Assembly: GCA_014529385.2 (NCBI GenBank)
Contig: CM043962.1
Span: 48,115,598-48,179,597 of the forward strand
DNA from: Adiantum capillus-veneris
Taxonomy: Eukaryota; Streptophyta; Polypodiopsida; Polypodiales; Pteridaceae
Direction: 5' to 3'
Length of the DNA: 64,000 nucleotides
This document shows, in pieces, positions 34,614-43,833 of the stretch (within the stretch, counting starts at the first letter, position 1; every line of letters starts with the position of its first letter). The translations under genes were made by a program, and so were the position numbers. The notes under the pieces are model-generated. The model worked only from the letters and a program-made list of their open reading frames with translations. It was not told the DNA's origin and searched no databases.

Positions 34614-35379
34614 AGGTGTCGTCGTCAAGATAGGGGCTGCGACGACGACGACGACGACGACGGTGTTGACGACGGCGGCGTCAAGGTTGAAAACTGAAAA
34701 CGCTAGATGCTCTGCTACTGCGGCGGTACTGCAGGGCTGATCTACAACCGCCGAGTCGTGCAAAGGCCGAGAATGTAAAACGCTGGCTGATCTGGGCTGG
34801 AATTACAAAATGCTGGCTGTCTTGGCTGAAAACTGAAAACACCAGGTTGATCTACTGCTGGTTGGTTAATGCGGCGAGGAACTGCAACGGGGAGTTGTAG
34901 TCCGGCGAAGCTAAGGGCTGAAACTGAAAACGCTGGTGGCTGATGGCTGCAAACACTGATTTACTGATGCTGAAAACGCTGGGCTGAACTGCCGAGAAAA
35001 TGTTGGGGAGCCTAAGGGTGCTTGCCGGTCTGTTGCGTTGCCTGCCCTTTTTGTGTCCCTGCTTCTTTTGCTTCTACTAAAGTGCCCAATGGTTTCTTTG
35101 ATAGCTCTTTAGCAATTTGCCCTTCCTACTTTTTCAACAAAAGTCACTTATTAATAAATAAGTGAAAAATGTGTACTTTGGAAAAAAGGGTTCTATGCTC
35201 CAAAAAATGCTCATACTGAAATGATTGTACTGTGCAAGAGGGTATGCAACTATGACCGGCCTGGGCATGCACGTCTTGCTAGAGGCTCACAACGTGCCAG
35301 GCTAGGTCCTACGCTAAGATTGACGCTAGACTATGGCATAAGTCTGTCCACGTGGTGCAAGTGAAGTGCGCACATGACA
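33689..35379 (-). mobile_element. Solo LTR (TGTCACGTGCACAT family) with perfect TSD and internal duplication
   Basis: On the minus strand it begins TGTCATGTGCGCAC at 35379 and ends CCGCTACACCTGACA at 33689. CCATA flanks both sides (33684-33688 and 35380-35384), so it is a complete solo LTR. It is longer than its relatives because a 476-bp segment is duplicated in tandem (33884-34359 and 34360 to about 34853). Both copies contain GAT/GAC-rich trinucleotide repeats and AAAACGCTGGCTGATCTGGG blocks, the inverse of the family's CAGCCC/AGCGTTTT modules. Confidence 0.85.
33884..34853. repeat. 476-bp tandem duplication inside the solo LTR
   Basis: Both units start TACTTTCTTTATTCTT and run through the GACGA trinucleotide tract to AACTGAAAACxCCAGGxTGATC. 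The second copy has a longer (GATGAC)n/(GAC)n stretch near 34565-34665. Aspartate-run frames here are low-complexity. Confidence 0.85.
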
Positions 35380-35384
35380 CCATA

Positions 35385-35545
35385 CATCTCCATCCATCAG
35401 TATTGCGAGCTGTGCTATGATGATCAACTAAGGGTCCCATATCTCCACTCCGTACAACATGGCCGAAGTGACCAAAGTGTCAAAGAGCTGGGTAATTCGT
35501 GTATCAACCACCTCTTCCAATTCTTGCTCTGTAAGTATCCTCGGA
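35385..35545 (-). pseudogene. LINE RT C-terminal fragment (upstream half)
   Basis: The minus strand reads LTEQELEEVVDTRITQLFDT and then SAMLYGVEIWDP, matching the FDxLVxPxxxYGxExW motif that ends the RT domain of LINEs. It is the sequence immediately upstream of 32650-33683 once the solo LTR is ignored, with one frameshift near the junction. It is cut off on the right where the non-autonomous LTR element begins (35551). Confidence 0.55.
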
Positions 35546-35550
35546 GTAGG

Positions 35551-36639
35551 AGGTCCAGACACTTAGATGCATCTCCTCTGGTTGCACACGCCATGATCAT
35601 CAGCATACCATCAGAAGCATTTTACAGTGCAGAAAACCTATTTTCCCTATTTTAGCCATTTTTCGCTTATTATTTTTAACTTTTGTTGGGAAAGTGGGTA
35701 GGGCAATTTGAGTCGGGCACTGTATAAGAAAAGCTAGCGCTAGCAAATCCAGGCAGAAGAGGCAGAAGGAACACCTTGTTCAACAGGCACCTTCTCAGCA
35801 AGACCTTCCCTAACAGATACCTAGCTTTTCTGCATGAAGACCCCAAATCAAGCCTAGCGTTTTATGAAAATAGCTTGGTGTTTTGCATTGCAGATCAGCC
35901 CCGACAGTAGCAAAACAGCAGGACACCTAGCGTTTTGGCATCAGATCACAGATCAGCCCTAGCGTTAGCAGAATCAGCCCTAGCGTTTTGGATCAGCAGG
36001 ACTCCTAGCGTTGTGCAGATTCATTGCGATAGAACCCATATTAGCTTCAGTGTTTTCAATTTTCAGCATCAAGACCCCGAGGAACAAGTCCCGAACCTCC
36101 CAGATCTCACCTTCCCGCAGCAGATCCTCGCCGCACAGTCAGATCCATCGAAGTTTGCAATTTTCAGCCCGGAAAACGCAGATTTCAGCATGTGCGCTTT
36201 CAGTGCGTCGTTGTTGCCTCGTCGTCATCGCCGTCGTCACCGACATAGAGTCAGAATTCAATAGATAAGGATTTGCAGATTTCAGCCATTAGCGTTTTCA
36301 GATTTCAGCCCGTCTCGTCGTCGCGTCATCGTCGTCGACATAGTCGGCAAGTCCATTGCATTGTAGAGATTTGTGCAATCAATAGTAGACCGCTCTCGCC
36401 ATAGAGAGTGGCGCCTTCGGAGGAGGGTTTGACAACAATTCTAGTGTCGTATTCTTCTCTCTCTATCTCTCAGTCTCAATACCTTCATTCACAGTGTTTT
36501 CCACCTTGTTTGTGATCATTTCTACTTTCTCACTAAAGGAACGGAAGGCTCTCCCTTATGTAAATAAAAGGAACCTTGAGCACAGTTCGAAGCACCCATC
36601 TTGAGCAAAGTTCAACATTAGCTTCCGCTGCACCTTACA
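35551..36639 (+). mobile_element. 5' LTR of the non-autonomous element (5'-truncated)
   Basis: It aligns with 38641-39857 from GTCCAGACACTT onward and ends CCGCTGCACCTTACA. Roughly the first 125 bases of the LTR are missing, replaced by LINE sequence. At least five AGCGTTTT motifs lie among CAGATCAGCCC blocks, forming a degenerate internal minisatellite. Confidence 0.8.
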
Positions 36640-36657
36640 TTGATATCAGAGCTTTGG
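36640..36657 (+). promoter_or_regulatory. Primer-binding site (initiator tRNA-Met type)
   Basis: TTGATATCAGAGCTTTGG directly follows the LTR end. It differs by one base from the common TGGTATCAGAGC initiator-Met primer site. Confidence 0.7.
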
Positions 36658-37138
36658 TAGTGTTCTGTATCACTCAAGGAAAGAACCACAATAAATTTTT
36701 TTGCATGTTGCGATCGCACGTAACCCAAGTCCACTTGTGCGTGCCGATTCCTAATCGTGTTTTTGAAGAGTGACAGGAAACCCAAGAAAGAAGGGCTTGT
36801 TTAGCCTCCCCTTGTTTCTCTTTTCACTCATTGAGAGCGGACCGTGCACTTAGTGGCCGACCAATTGACGTGAGGTGGGAAAAAGCAACCTTGGTGTGAG
36901 CGCAAGGCTACCAAGGGGTGCGCCCGCGGGAAAGAGAAGAGCTCGGGTAAGAGAAGATCCTTCTCTAACACACATTGCAAGCTAAAGACGAACCTCAAGA
37001 ACCTCAAGACTCAAGAACCTCAGGAACCTCAAGAACCTCAAGACTCAAGAACCTCAAGAACCTCAAGCCTCGGGACACCCAAGAACCACAAGAACCCATG
37101 TTCCTCGTGAACTTAAGAACCCAAGACTTCAGTGCTGT

Positions 37139-37573
37139 ATGGTCATTACCCGAAGTGGAATGCATACTTCGCATAGAGGTGATGAGCATGGAAGAGGTGA
37201 AGAAGAATTTTTTCCATCAGGAGGTTTTTCCAACCCGCCCCCTTCCCCATCTACGCCAAAGATTGCACCAGATCCTATGGAGGCTTTCGACAAGATAATG
37301 ATGGATAGAAAGTTAGAACATGAAGCAAGAAAAGCAGAAAGAAAGGCAGAATTAGATCATGCACACAACGAAAGAATGGCAGCCATAAAGCGTGAGCACC
37401 AAGAAAGAAAAGCAGAAATGGATCGCGAGCACCAAGAAAGAAAAGCAGATTTGGCTCCCGAGCGCGAAGAAAGTCGGTTAGCCTTTGAGCGTGAGCGTGA
37501 GCAAGCGCGCTTGGCGGCCGAACAGAGAGCCCAACACATGCAAGAGTTGTTCCGACTCTTTTCTAGTGTATAG
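37139..37573 (+). CDS. gag-like coiled-coil protein of the non-autonomous element
   Basis: The 144-codon frame begins MVITRSGMHTSHRGDEHGRG, like the MVxTRSG start common in plant Gypsy gag proteins. A proline-rich stretch (FSNPPPSPSTPK) follows. From residue 50 on it is almost entirely charged helix with internal repeats of EHQERKAEMDR type (two close copies and variants), predicting a long coiled coil for multimerisation. The stop at 37571-37573 is followed closely in another frame by the His/Asp repeat ORF, so the two may have been one protein. No zinc knuckle is visible. Confidence 0.6.
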   Translation: MVITRSGMHTSHRGDEHGRGEEEFFPSGGFSNPPPSPSTPKIAPDPMEAFDKIMMDRKLEHEARKAERKAELDHAHNERMAAIKREHQERKAEMDREHQERKADLAPEREESRLAFEREREQARLAAEQRAQHMQELFRLFSSV

Positions 37574-37847
37574 GCGCAGATTGACAAGAATTAGGAGAAG
37601 GAGACTCTCAGTTTCTTCTTTTCCAAAGCACGATACACATGATTTGCATGATAATGATAAGCATGATGATTTACATGATCAAGATGTGATTATTCACGAG
37701 CATGATGATTTGCATGATCAAGATGTGATTATTCACGAGCATGATGGTTTGCTTGATAATGATGTGATTGTTCACGAGGATGATGGTTTAGTTGATGCTT
37801 TTTCTAGTGCAGCTAACCTCATTGCAGATTCGATCAATCACGAATAA
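37485..37847 (+). CDS. His/Asp-rich repeat ORF of the non-autonomous element
   Basis: The 120-codon frame overlaps the end of the coiled-coil ORF. Its first 45 residues are the shifted frame of that ORF and may not be real. The rest contains three perfect-length 13-residue repeats, DLHDQDVIIHEHD twice then GLLDNDVIVHEDD (37668-37784), preceded by a shorter HDLHDNDKHD unit. Regular HD/HE pairs suggest metal binding or a charged spacer. I know of no gag domain like it. The ORF ends SANLIADSINHE at 37847. Confidence 0.5.
   Translation: MSVSVSKRAWRPNREPNTCKSCSDSFLVYRRRLTRIRRRRLSVSSFPKHDTHDLHDNDKHDDLHDQDVIIHEHDDLHDQDVIIHEHDGLLDNDVIVHEDDGLVDAFSSAANLIADSINHE
37668..37784 (+). repeat. Three 39-bp tandem repeats encoding HD-rich 13-mers
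   Basis: Units are at 37668-37706, 37707-37745 and 37746-37784. The first two are nearly identical; the third is diverged. All keep the reading frame. Confidence 0.9.
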
Positions 37848-37853
37848 CCGATC

Positions 37854-38510
37854 TTGGCTCTCGAGTCGAGGTCCAAAGAACCCCCACAGGAAGTATTCTG
37901 TGTTCGAATGATTAATCAACACGCATTGTTCGAGTGTTTCATTCGTGATGCTTTCCTGTATTTTAGTCACCGTCCTTATGTGATCCCTTTTCACAGGCAT
38001 GACATATTGTACGATGAACACGATTCACTCATGAATGCGCACGGATGTATGCGGATTACTCATGAAAAGCTGAAATGTTTGCATTTGAGGAATTCACATT
38101 CAATGTCTGTTCCTTGGCACGACACATTATCCGAAAGAGCACAAGAAAGATTGAGCATCAAGCATGGGCATTTCCATTGTGATTTGACATAGTTGATTGA
38201 TTTAGATCAGAAAGTCAAGATTCGACCCCATTGTTTGCGTGCGTTTGATAAACGGTTTGGCACTCCCCCTCTTTGTTCATCTACATTGCATGCACAGCCT
38301 TTAAAGATGACTATAATTTTTCTAGTCACTCTACATGGAATGGGTATGTTCATGTTTTTGTGTTGGCAGTGGTTTCAGGAATTTTCATCCTTAGAGATTC
38401 TTGAAGAAGGTAGACGCATGACTATAGACGAAGTTGAAGCATTAAAGGAGCCACAGATGACTGTCGCTTTCGGTGCGGCCCAAAGAAGCAAGCGTTGTAG
38501 ACCTTTATGA
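37854..38510 (+). pseudogene. Downstream coding-like frames of the non-autonomous element
   Basis: Two adjoining frames (37854-38192 and 38193-38510) read protein-like sequence with His and aromatic residues. One contains CFIRDAFLYFSHRPYVIPFH, the next FLVTLHGMGMFMFLCWQWFQ, which is a possible membrane segment. Neither has a recognised domain. They fill the space between the HD repeats and the polypurine tract, so they are probably part of the same unusual internal region or remnants of one longer ORF. Confidence 0.35.
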
Positions 38511-38628
38511 AGTTCAAGTATCGCACGACCCACGCATCAGAGTGGGCCGGCGAAGAGTCCTTCACAAGATTTCAAACCTATTGGCGATCTCCCTCGACGC
38601 ATACAGTTCAGTACTAGTACTCACTTTG

Positions 38629-38640
38629 AAAAGGAGGGGA
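38629..38640 (+). promoter_or_regulatory. Polypurine tract
   Basis: GAAAAGGAGGGGA lies immediately before the TGTCACG start of the 3' LTR. Confidence 0.8.
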
Positions 38641-39857
38641 TGTCACGTGCACATCTAGCCGTATGCGTACGTGGACAAGCTACTTCACAATATGGGTTCA
38701 GTTCAGTTCAGTCAGTCTAGCCTAGGAAGTGTTTTGGCACCTTTGTGAGTTTGTTCGCAGACCGTGCATGTCCAGACACTTGGAGTAGATGCATATCCTC
38801 TGGTTGCACACGGCATGATCATCAGTATTACCATTAGATTCCATCAAAAGCATTTTACAGTGCAGAAAACCTGGTTTTCCTATTTTAGCAATTATTTATT
38901 TATTATTTTTATTTGACTTTTATTGGGAAACTGGGTAGGGCAATTTGAGTTAGACACTATATAAGAAAAGCTAGTGCTAGCAAATCTAGGCAGAAGAGGT
39001 AGCAGGAACACCTTGTTCAACATGCACCTTCTCAGTAAGACCTTCCCCAGCAGTTACCTAGCCTTTTTTGCATGAAGACCCAGATCAAGCCTAGCGTTTT
39101 TTATGAAGACAGCTTGGCTTTTTGCATTGCAGATCAGCCCCGGCAGTAGCAGAACAGCAGGACACCTAGCGTTTTGGCATCAGATCACAGATCAGCCCTA
39201 GCGTTTTGGATCAGTAGGACTCCTAGCGTTTTGCAGATTCATCGCGATAGAACCCAGATTAGCATCAGTGTTTTCAGTTTTCAGCATCAAGACCCCGCAG
39301 AACAAGTCCCGAACCTCGCAGATCTCACCTTCCCGCAGCAGATCCTTGCCGCATGGTGAGATCCATCGAAGTTTGCAGTTTCAGCCCGGAAAACGCAGAT
39401 TTCAGCATCTGTGTTTTCAACGCGTCGTCGTTGCATCGTCGTCATCGCAGTCGTCACTTACATAGAGTCAGCATTCAGCAAATAAAGATTTGCAGATTTC
39501 AGCCATTAGCGTTTTCAGATTTTTGCCGGTCTCGTCATCATCCTCATCGTCGTCGACATCGTCGGCAAGTCCATTGCATTGTAGAGATTTGTGCAATCAA
39601 TAGTAGACCGCTCTCGCCATAGAGAGTGGGGCCTTCGGAGGAGGGTTTGACAACAATTCTGGTGTCGTATTCTTCTCTCTCTATCTCTCAGTCTCAGTAC
39701 CTTCATTCACAGTGTTTGCCGCTTTGTTTGTGATCATTTATACTCTCTCACTATAGGAACGGAAGGCTCTCCCTTCCGTAAGTAAAAGGAACCTTGAGCA
39801 CAGTTCGGAGCAGTCATCTTGAGCAAAGTTCAACATTCACTTCCGCTGCACCTTACA
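38641..39857 (+). mobile_element. 3' LTR of the non-autonomous element (1,217 bp)
   Basis: It starts TGTCACGTGCACATCTAGCC and ends CCGCTGCACCTTACA, and is very similar to 35551-36639. A tandem GTTCA run lies near its start. A TATA-like ACTATATAAGAAAAG at about 38966 is the likely U3 promoter (CTGTATAAGAAAAG in the 5' copy). Confidence 0.85.
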
Positions 39858-40738
39858 TGGCCGTACTCTTCATGAGAATCTTCTTCGCGATCTCTTCCCG
39901 CATCCCCAGATGTAGAGGAAGTCTATTGATCCTTGTTTGAATCCATAAGTGTCGCGAGAAAAAGGATCAGATTTTCTGGTAGAAGAAAAATAAGCCGCAC
40001 TCCGATACCACTGTAACGAACTTGGACACTCCAAGTCAGATTCCACCGCGACACAGGAGAGATTCACTTCAAAAGAGTTCACAGTTTATAATTGATTCGA
40101 CATGGCCCGGCGGAGTTTCGTGCCAAGAGGTATCGGCCCAAAAGAATGGCGCCCCTTTCGGTATTTCTTTTTGTATTAATCTGCTCAAAGTACAAGGGGT
40201 TCTCACTCTCAGACTCTGTGTCCAGATGCTTTGAGTTCTGAGAGCCGAAACCACATGTTTACAAGGGATGCCCAAAAGCAGAGCCCCAAAAGCTGACAAA
40301 CTTTTAAAAGCTTTTAAAAATAAAGCAATGCCCAAAAGCTTCTAATTATCAGGCTTGCGTAGTATTTTCTTGCGCAAAAAGCAAATTCCGTACAACTGCC
40401 GTAAATCACGGAGATCCGTACGCTCAGCCAGTTAGTTGAAAATGTGCCGCAAATCCCGGAATCTGCCACGTAAGCTTGTACCTGCGTTTCACGGGCCTGC
40501 CAGCTTGGGGGGGGGGGGGTGTGTATCTGCTGCAACATTTTGATGCTAGGGCCATGCGATGTCGCCGGTTTGTGACATACCCCCCTCTTGAAAGCATTGT
40601 AATCGCCCTTGATTACGCCTGCAAAACAGACAGAAGCGGTAAATTGTCTTAGCAGACACTGACTGTTAGTACCGACGCACTAGGAAAACACATCTAGCAC
40701 ATGTACCAATCGGCAGTCACATCACAGGACATCACAGT
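39858..40738 (-). mobile_element. Gypsy end fragments: PBS - LTR - polypurine tract (TGTCACAAA family)
   Basis: On the minus strand the LTR runs from TGTCACAAACCGG (40577) to GTTCGTTACA (40012). Downstream of its end is a primer-binding site readable as TGGTATCGGAGTGCGG (about 39994-40010). Upstream of its start is a polypurine tract (CAAGAGGGGGGTA, about 40578-40590). The 150 bases beyond the tract (to 40738) match, inverted, the 3' internal end at about 22440-22590. One LTR is thus shared by two internal regions, as in a tandem array left by unequal recombination. It contains the shared GGGGCGCC block at 40149-40172 and a 13-base poly-G. Confidence 0.75.
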
Positions 40739-41511
40739 GGAGGGGGTGGCTAAGGCAGCCTTTAGGGGGCTCACTCTCGGTCTCCAAGGCGCCTTGATGG
40801 GGAAGTTGAGGCAATTTCCTGAGCAGGTGGCTACTAGAAAAGTTTCTGCACAGCTTTCACTCGGAGGCTATGCACTTCCGAGATAGCCACCTCTAGGGAA
40901 GATTTGACAGCTTCCAGGAAGCCACTTATAGTGGGCTAGCCCAGCAGCATCTAAGGGCACCTCCAGATAGATAATAGATGGTAGGAGGTTGTTGCTTCTT
41001 CTGGAAACTTTTTCCTAGCGGTTGCAGGGCCCATTGGGCGGTTACTGCAGCCCCTTCTGGCGGAGTCATGGCACCTTTTTGTGGAAGCATTTCTGGCTTT
41101 TTCTAGGCCGGCTGGAACCATTTCTGCAACTTCCTCTTTTTTTTTTTTTCAATAAAATAAATTTATTCCCTGCTCCCTCGGGTGGGCAACTTCCTTTAGG
41201 TGGCCAGCACATAGAATCACCTTGCTGGCTGGTTTTTCCAAGCTGCAGTTTCCAGCTCATTTCACCCGGCCCCATATTTTTTGGGGCGGCTGACTTTTGA
41301 AGCTTCTGAATAGATTCCCATACAGTTATTAGTTACCCCAGTTACTTATAATGTAAGTAACCTGGCAGCCGGCCTCTGGGGTGCTTACTCAGGAATTTTC
41401 TTGATATGCAGTCTATAGTGATTACCGTGGTTTTGCGCCATTTTTTCTTTCCTTTGTTTTGATCTTAATTACGTTGCAGGAATGCTTCAATATTTTACTT
41501 GGTCATTGCAG
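40739..41511. other. Intron tail, no recognised gene
   Basis: Pyrimidine-rich and moderately GC sequence with a T-tract at about 41139. No domain-bearing frame was found. It leads into the acceptor of KH exon 2. Confidence 0.5.
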
Positions 41512-41616
41512 AATCTAGACGAGCGTGTACTATGGATTGCTTCAAAGCAGGAGACATCGACATCACAAAGTGCAGCAGAACGGGCACTGTTATTGGTGGT
41601 TGCCCTTCTTATCAGG
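41512..41616 (+). CDS. KH-domain RNA-binding protein, exon 2
   Basis: Acceptor TTGGTCATTGCAG precedes 105 bases (35 codons, phase 0 at both ends). They read NLDERVLWIASKQET and SAAERALLLVVALLIR before donor AGG|GTAGGA. This is the second half of a KH domain: the DERV strand and the final helix (typically AxEALxxVxxxI). Joined in phase to exon 1 it completes the domain whose GxxG loop is in exon 1. Pairing with the distant exon 1 rests on this fit. Confidence 0.7.
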
Positions 41617-41720
41617 GTAGGAAGATTAGAAGTGTTGTTTTTGGTATGTGGTTGTACGTCAAATTGTAGGGACGTGTCCGTTTCTGGACTACTAAGTTTA
41701 CGTTATTGCTGGTCCATTAG

Positions 41721-41903
41721 CCAGAAAATGAAGATCAGGACTTTGCAAAGATTCGGCTTCTAGTTGCAGGATCTCAAGCTAAGATTGCAGTCAGTAAAAT
41801 GTTGGAGAAAATAAATGATGAGACAGGAGCAGTTGTTAATGTCTTCAGTAAAGATAAAGTCCCCTTGCTTGCATTTGCACATGAAAGCGATACACTTGTG
41901 CAG
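41721..41903 (+). CDS. KH-domain RNA-binding protein, exon 3 (second, degenerate KH)
   Basis: The exon starts after TGGTCCATTAG and keeps phase 0 for 61 codons to CAG|GTATTG. It reads FAKIRLLVAGSQAKIAVSKM, then LEKINDETGAVVNVFSKD and LLAFAHESDTLVQ. The order (I)RLLV, helix, INDETGA-V-V, strand, LVQ matches a second KH domain. The RNA-contacting GxxG loop, usually GKGG here, is absent (KIAVSK instead), so this copy may mediate protein contacts rather than RNA binding. An alternative acceptor four bases downstream would break the frame. Confidence 0.7.
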
Positions 41904-41978
41904 GTATTGTTTCTTATGCTTCATTTGCACGTGCAATTGCTTTGTTTGCTTTGCTGACATGCTGCGTAACTTTTGCAG

Positions 41979-42059
41979 GTAGAGGGTAAAGCTTCTGAAG
42001 TGCTGCAGGCATTGGAGTTAATCGCACCAAGGCTGAGGTGGACTTCATTGTTGTTCTAG
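41979..42059 (+). CDS. KH-domain RNA-binding protein, exon 4
   Basis: Acceptor TAACTTTTGCAG leads into VEGKASEVLQALELIAPRLR, the last strand and helix of the second KH domain (typically IxGExxxVxxALxxIxxxLR). The frame then reads WTSLLF and stops at 42057-42059, giving a 300-residue protein overall. Alternatively, the weak donor GAG|GTGGAC at 42037 could splice to exons not recognised here, since relatives often have three or more KH domains. The gene might therefore be truncated by the transposons that follow. Confidence 0.6.
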   Translation, partial: VEGKASEVLQALELIAPRLRWTSLLF

Positions 42060-42471
42060 GCTGGAAGCACAATTCGTTTGAAACATTTTAATTGTAAATG
42101 GTTGGACAAGAATTACTTCAATCCATTTTTTTGCTATCGTTCTTTTATGTAGAGTAACCATATCATGAGATGCTACAGAATCAAGTAAACGGTTTTTGTA
42201 GGCTACTTGAATGGGCAATTCCATTGGAAGTAAATCACTGGAAAACTGATTGTCAAGACCTTTTGAGGAGCCCTCTTTCATACACATTAAGCTCTTGGAT
42301 GCTACAGCTTGTGCCATATAGATGATGATTGTTGTGTTAGCAGATTATTCTGGCCACCAGAATACGATCTCCTCCACACGGACAACCAAAAAAAACCTCA
42401 CACACTGACAACCGATGTAATGTAGTGTGCATGAACTAATGGCGTGGCAGAGAGATCTTTGACAGTTAACG

Positions 42472-42660
42472 TGGTATCAGAGCGGAGCACCCCTCTTGTC
42501 CTCACAGGAGGAGCCATCACCTCCTACAATGGAGGCAGCAGCAATTTCAACTACTACTGAAGGCACTTTAGGAAATCCTCAAAATTCTCTGGCGACGAGT
42601 TCTATAATAGTTTCCATGGATGGAGTAAAACTTGCCAATGGGACCATCAAAGGGCGATAA
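42472..42660 (+). pseudogene. Copia 5' remnant: PBS and gag start
   Basis: TGGTATCAGAGCGG at 42472 is a standard initiator-Met primer-binding site, probably preceded by an LTR relic (about 42310-42471, ends not resolved). An ATG at 42529 opens MEAAAISTTTEGTLGNPQNS and a further stretch to a stop near 42658. The position and Ser/Thr-rich start fit a Copia gag. Nothing further of the element follows. Confidence 0.5.
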
Positions 42661-42809
42661 AACACAAAATGGAACCAATAACGTGTTTCCCAGCTTTGAA
42701 AGTCCGAAACCTTGAAACCCGAAACGTTTTGGCAAAACAGCCGAAACGCAAAACTTGTTGAAACAAGCGAAACTTTGAGGTTTCCACCTTTGTAACAAGA
42801 GCTTGGTAT

Positions 42810-43800
42810 TTAACAAAGGCTTAATGATACAAAAGAGCGACCTCTAGACAAGCGCGTCTGGAGTGATTGTCCCACCCAAGCCGAGGCCGAGCGTGCAGCC
42901 CATAGGGCTACATCCTCTGTCCAAGAATCCTTATGTACAAATACATAGCAAGGAGGGCTCCGAGTGTCAATAAACAAATGCATCACAATGTGCTTGCAAC
43001 CTGCTGCATCCGGCGGTGTCACGCTAAACTTGGGTAAAGGCCAAAGTGTCTGTACCAGATTTGTCACCCCTACGTCCCCTGTGTGGTGTGAGAACTCAAT
43101 GGCGTGGATCTGGAGCTAGTCAAGAACTGTGTGCAAGGACTTTGTAGGATCCCTGCCGCACATCGGAAAGGAGAAACCTACCGCTGTATCCAGGGCCTCA
43201 GTGCCTTGAGCTATTAGAAAGAGGACGTGGACTCGAAAGCAAGCCTCCTCCTGGTTGCGAGAAGAATCACCTAGGAATCGAGTGAAGCTGTAGTCAAAGA
43301 AGTCCCATCGTCTACGGATGTCAAAGCTAGTCAAACCCCGAGGGACTACTGCAAAAGAAGAAGTAAACCAGAAGTGGCGGCCTTAGATGGAGCTGTGCCT
43401 CCCGAGCGACGTAGCTCGTAGCGAAAGCACTACCAAGAGAACGCCTCGCTGCTGCAGACGTGTGTCGAGTCCCTTGCGTCTGAGGAGGAGTGTGGGAGGG
43501 GTCGTGAGATGAGACTAAGGACCCCATCAGGGGGAGAGGATGAGTGGGAGGTGGGGGTGAAGGTGGAGAGGGAGGAGGCGGAGGGGCGGCGTCTGAGGGA
43601 AGAGGGGGAGGCGGCGAAGCTGAAGTGGATGGAGCCTTTTCAAGGGGTCGTGTTGAAGGGGGTTGAAATGGTTCCCTGTCGTAACCCAATGCTGCTAAGC
43701 TGCAGGAGGTCGGCCACCAAGGGGAGTAGGGTGGCGAGCTCGTCCCTGTCGGCGGTGGCCATGCACTTGCTGCCGATCGTCAACTGTTTGACCGTTGGCC
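42810..43800 (-). pseudogene. Unrecognised degenerate coding region
   Basis: Minus-strand coding-like sequence in several frames. ATG near 43762 starts MATADRDELATLLPLVADLL. A frame shift leads to a proline-rich stretch (43500-43689, runs of SPPPPLP and PPPPPSPP). Another frame reads RHFWFTSSFAVVPRGLTSFD, then DFFDYSFTRFLGDSS and EEACFRVHVLFLIAQGTEAL. After an in-frame TAG at 43116 it continues to about 42810 (LWPLPKFSVTPPDAAGCKHI, FIDTRSPPCYVFVHKDSW). The sustained aromatic-rich translation suggests a once-real protein, but I do not recognise it. It could be retrotransposon-borne or a captured host gene fragment. Confidence 0.4.
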
Positions 43801-43833
43801 TCTCTTGAGATGCCGGCCTGTGTGTCCTCAGTA

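Larger units (their letters stand above)
35551..39857 (+). mobile_element. Non-autonomous LTR retrotransposon with a 2.0-kb internal region and no pol
   Basis: A 5'-truncated 5' LTR (35551-36639), a primer-binding site, about 2.0 kb of internal sequence and a complete 3' LTR (38641-39857) are present in plus orientation. The internal region has a gag-like coiled-coil ORF, a His/Asp repeat ORF and two further short frames, but no protease, integrase, RT or RNase H. That makes it a TR-GAG/LARD-like parasite of a Gypsy partner. LTRs of the same family recur at 28327, 30793 and 33689, so the family has been mobile. Confidence 0.75.

Noticed and set aside
34408..34740. Aspartate-rich 110-codon ORF
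   Set aside because: It comes from (GAC/GAT)n trinucleotide repeats inside a solo LTR and has no independent support.
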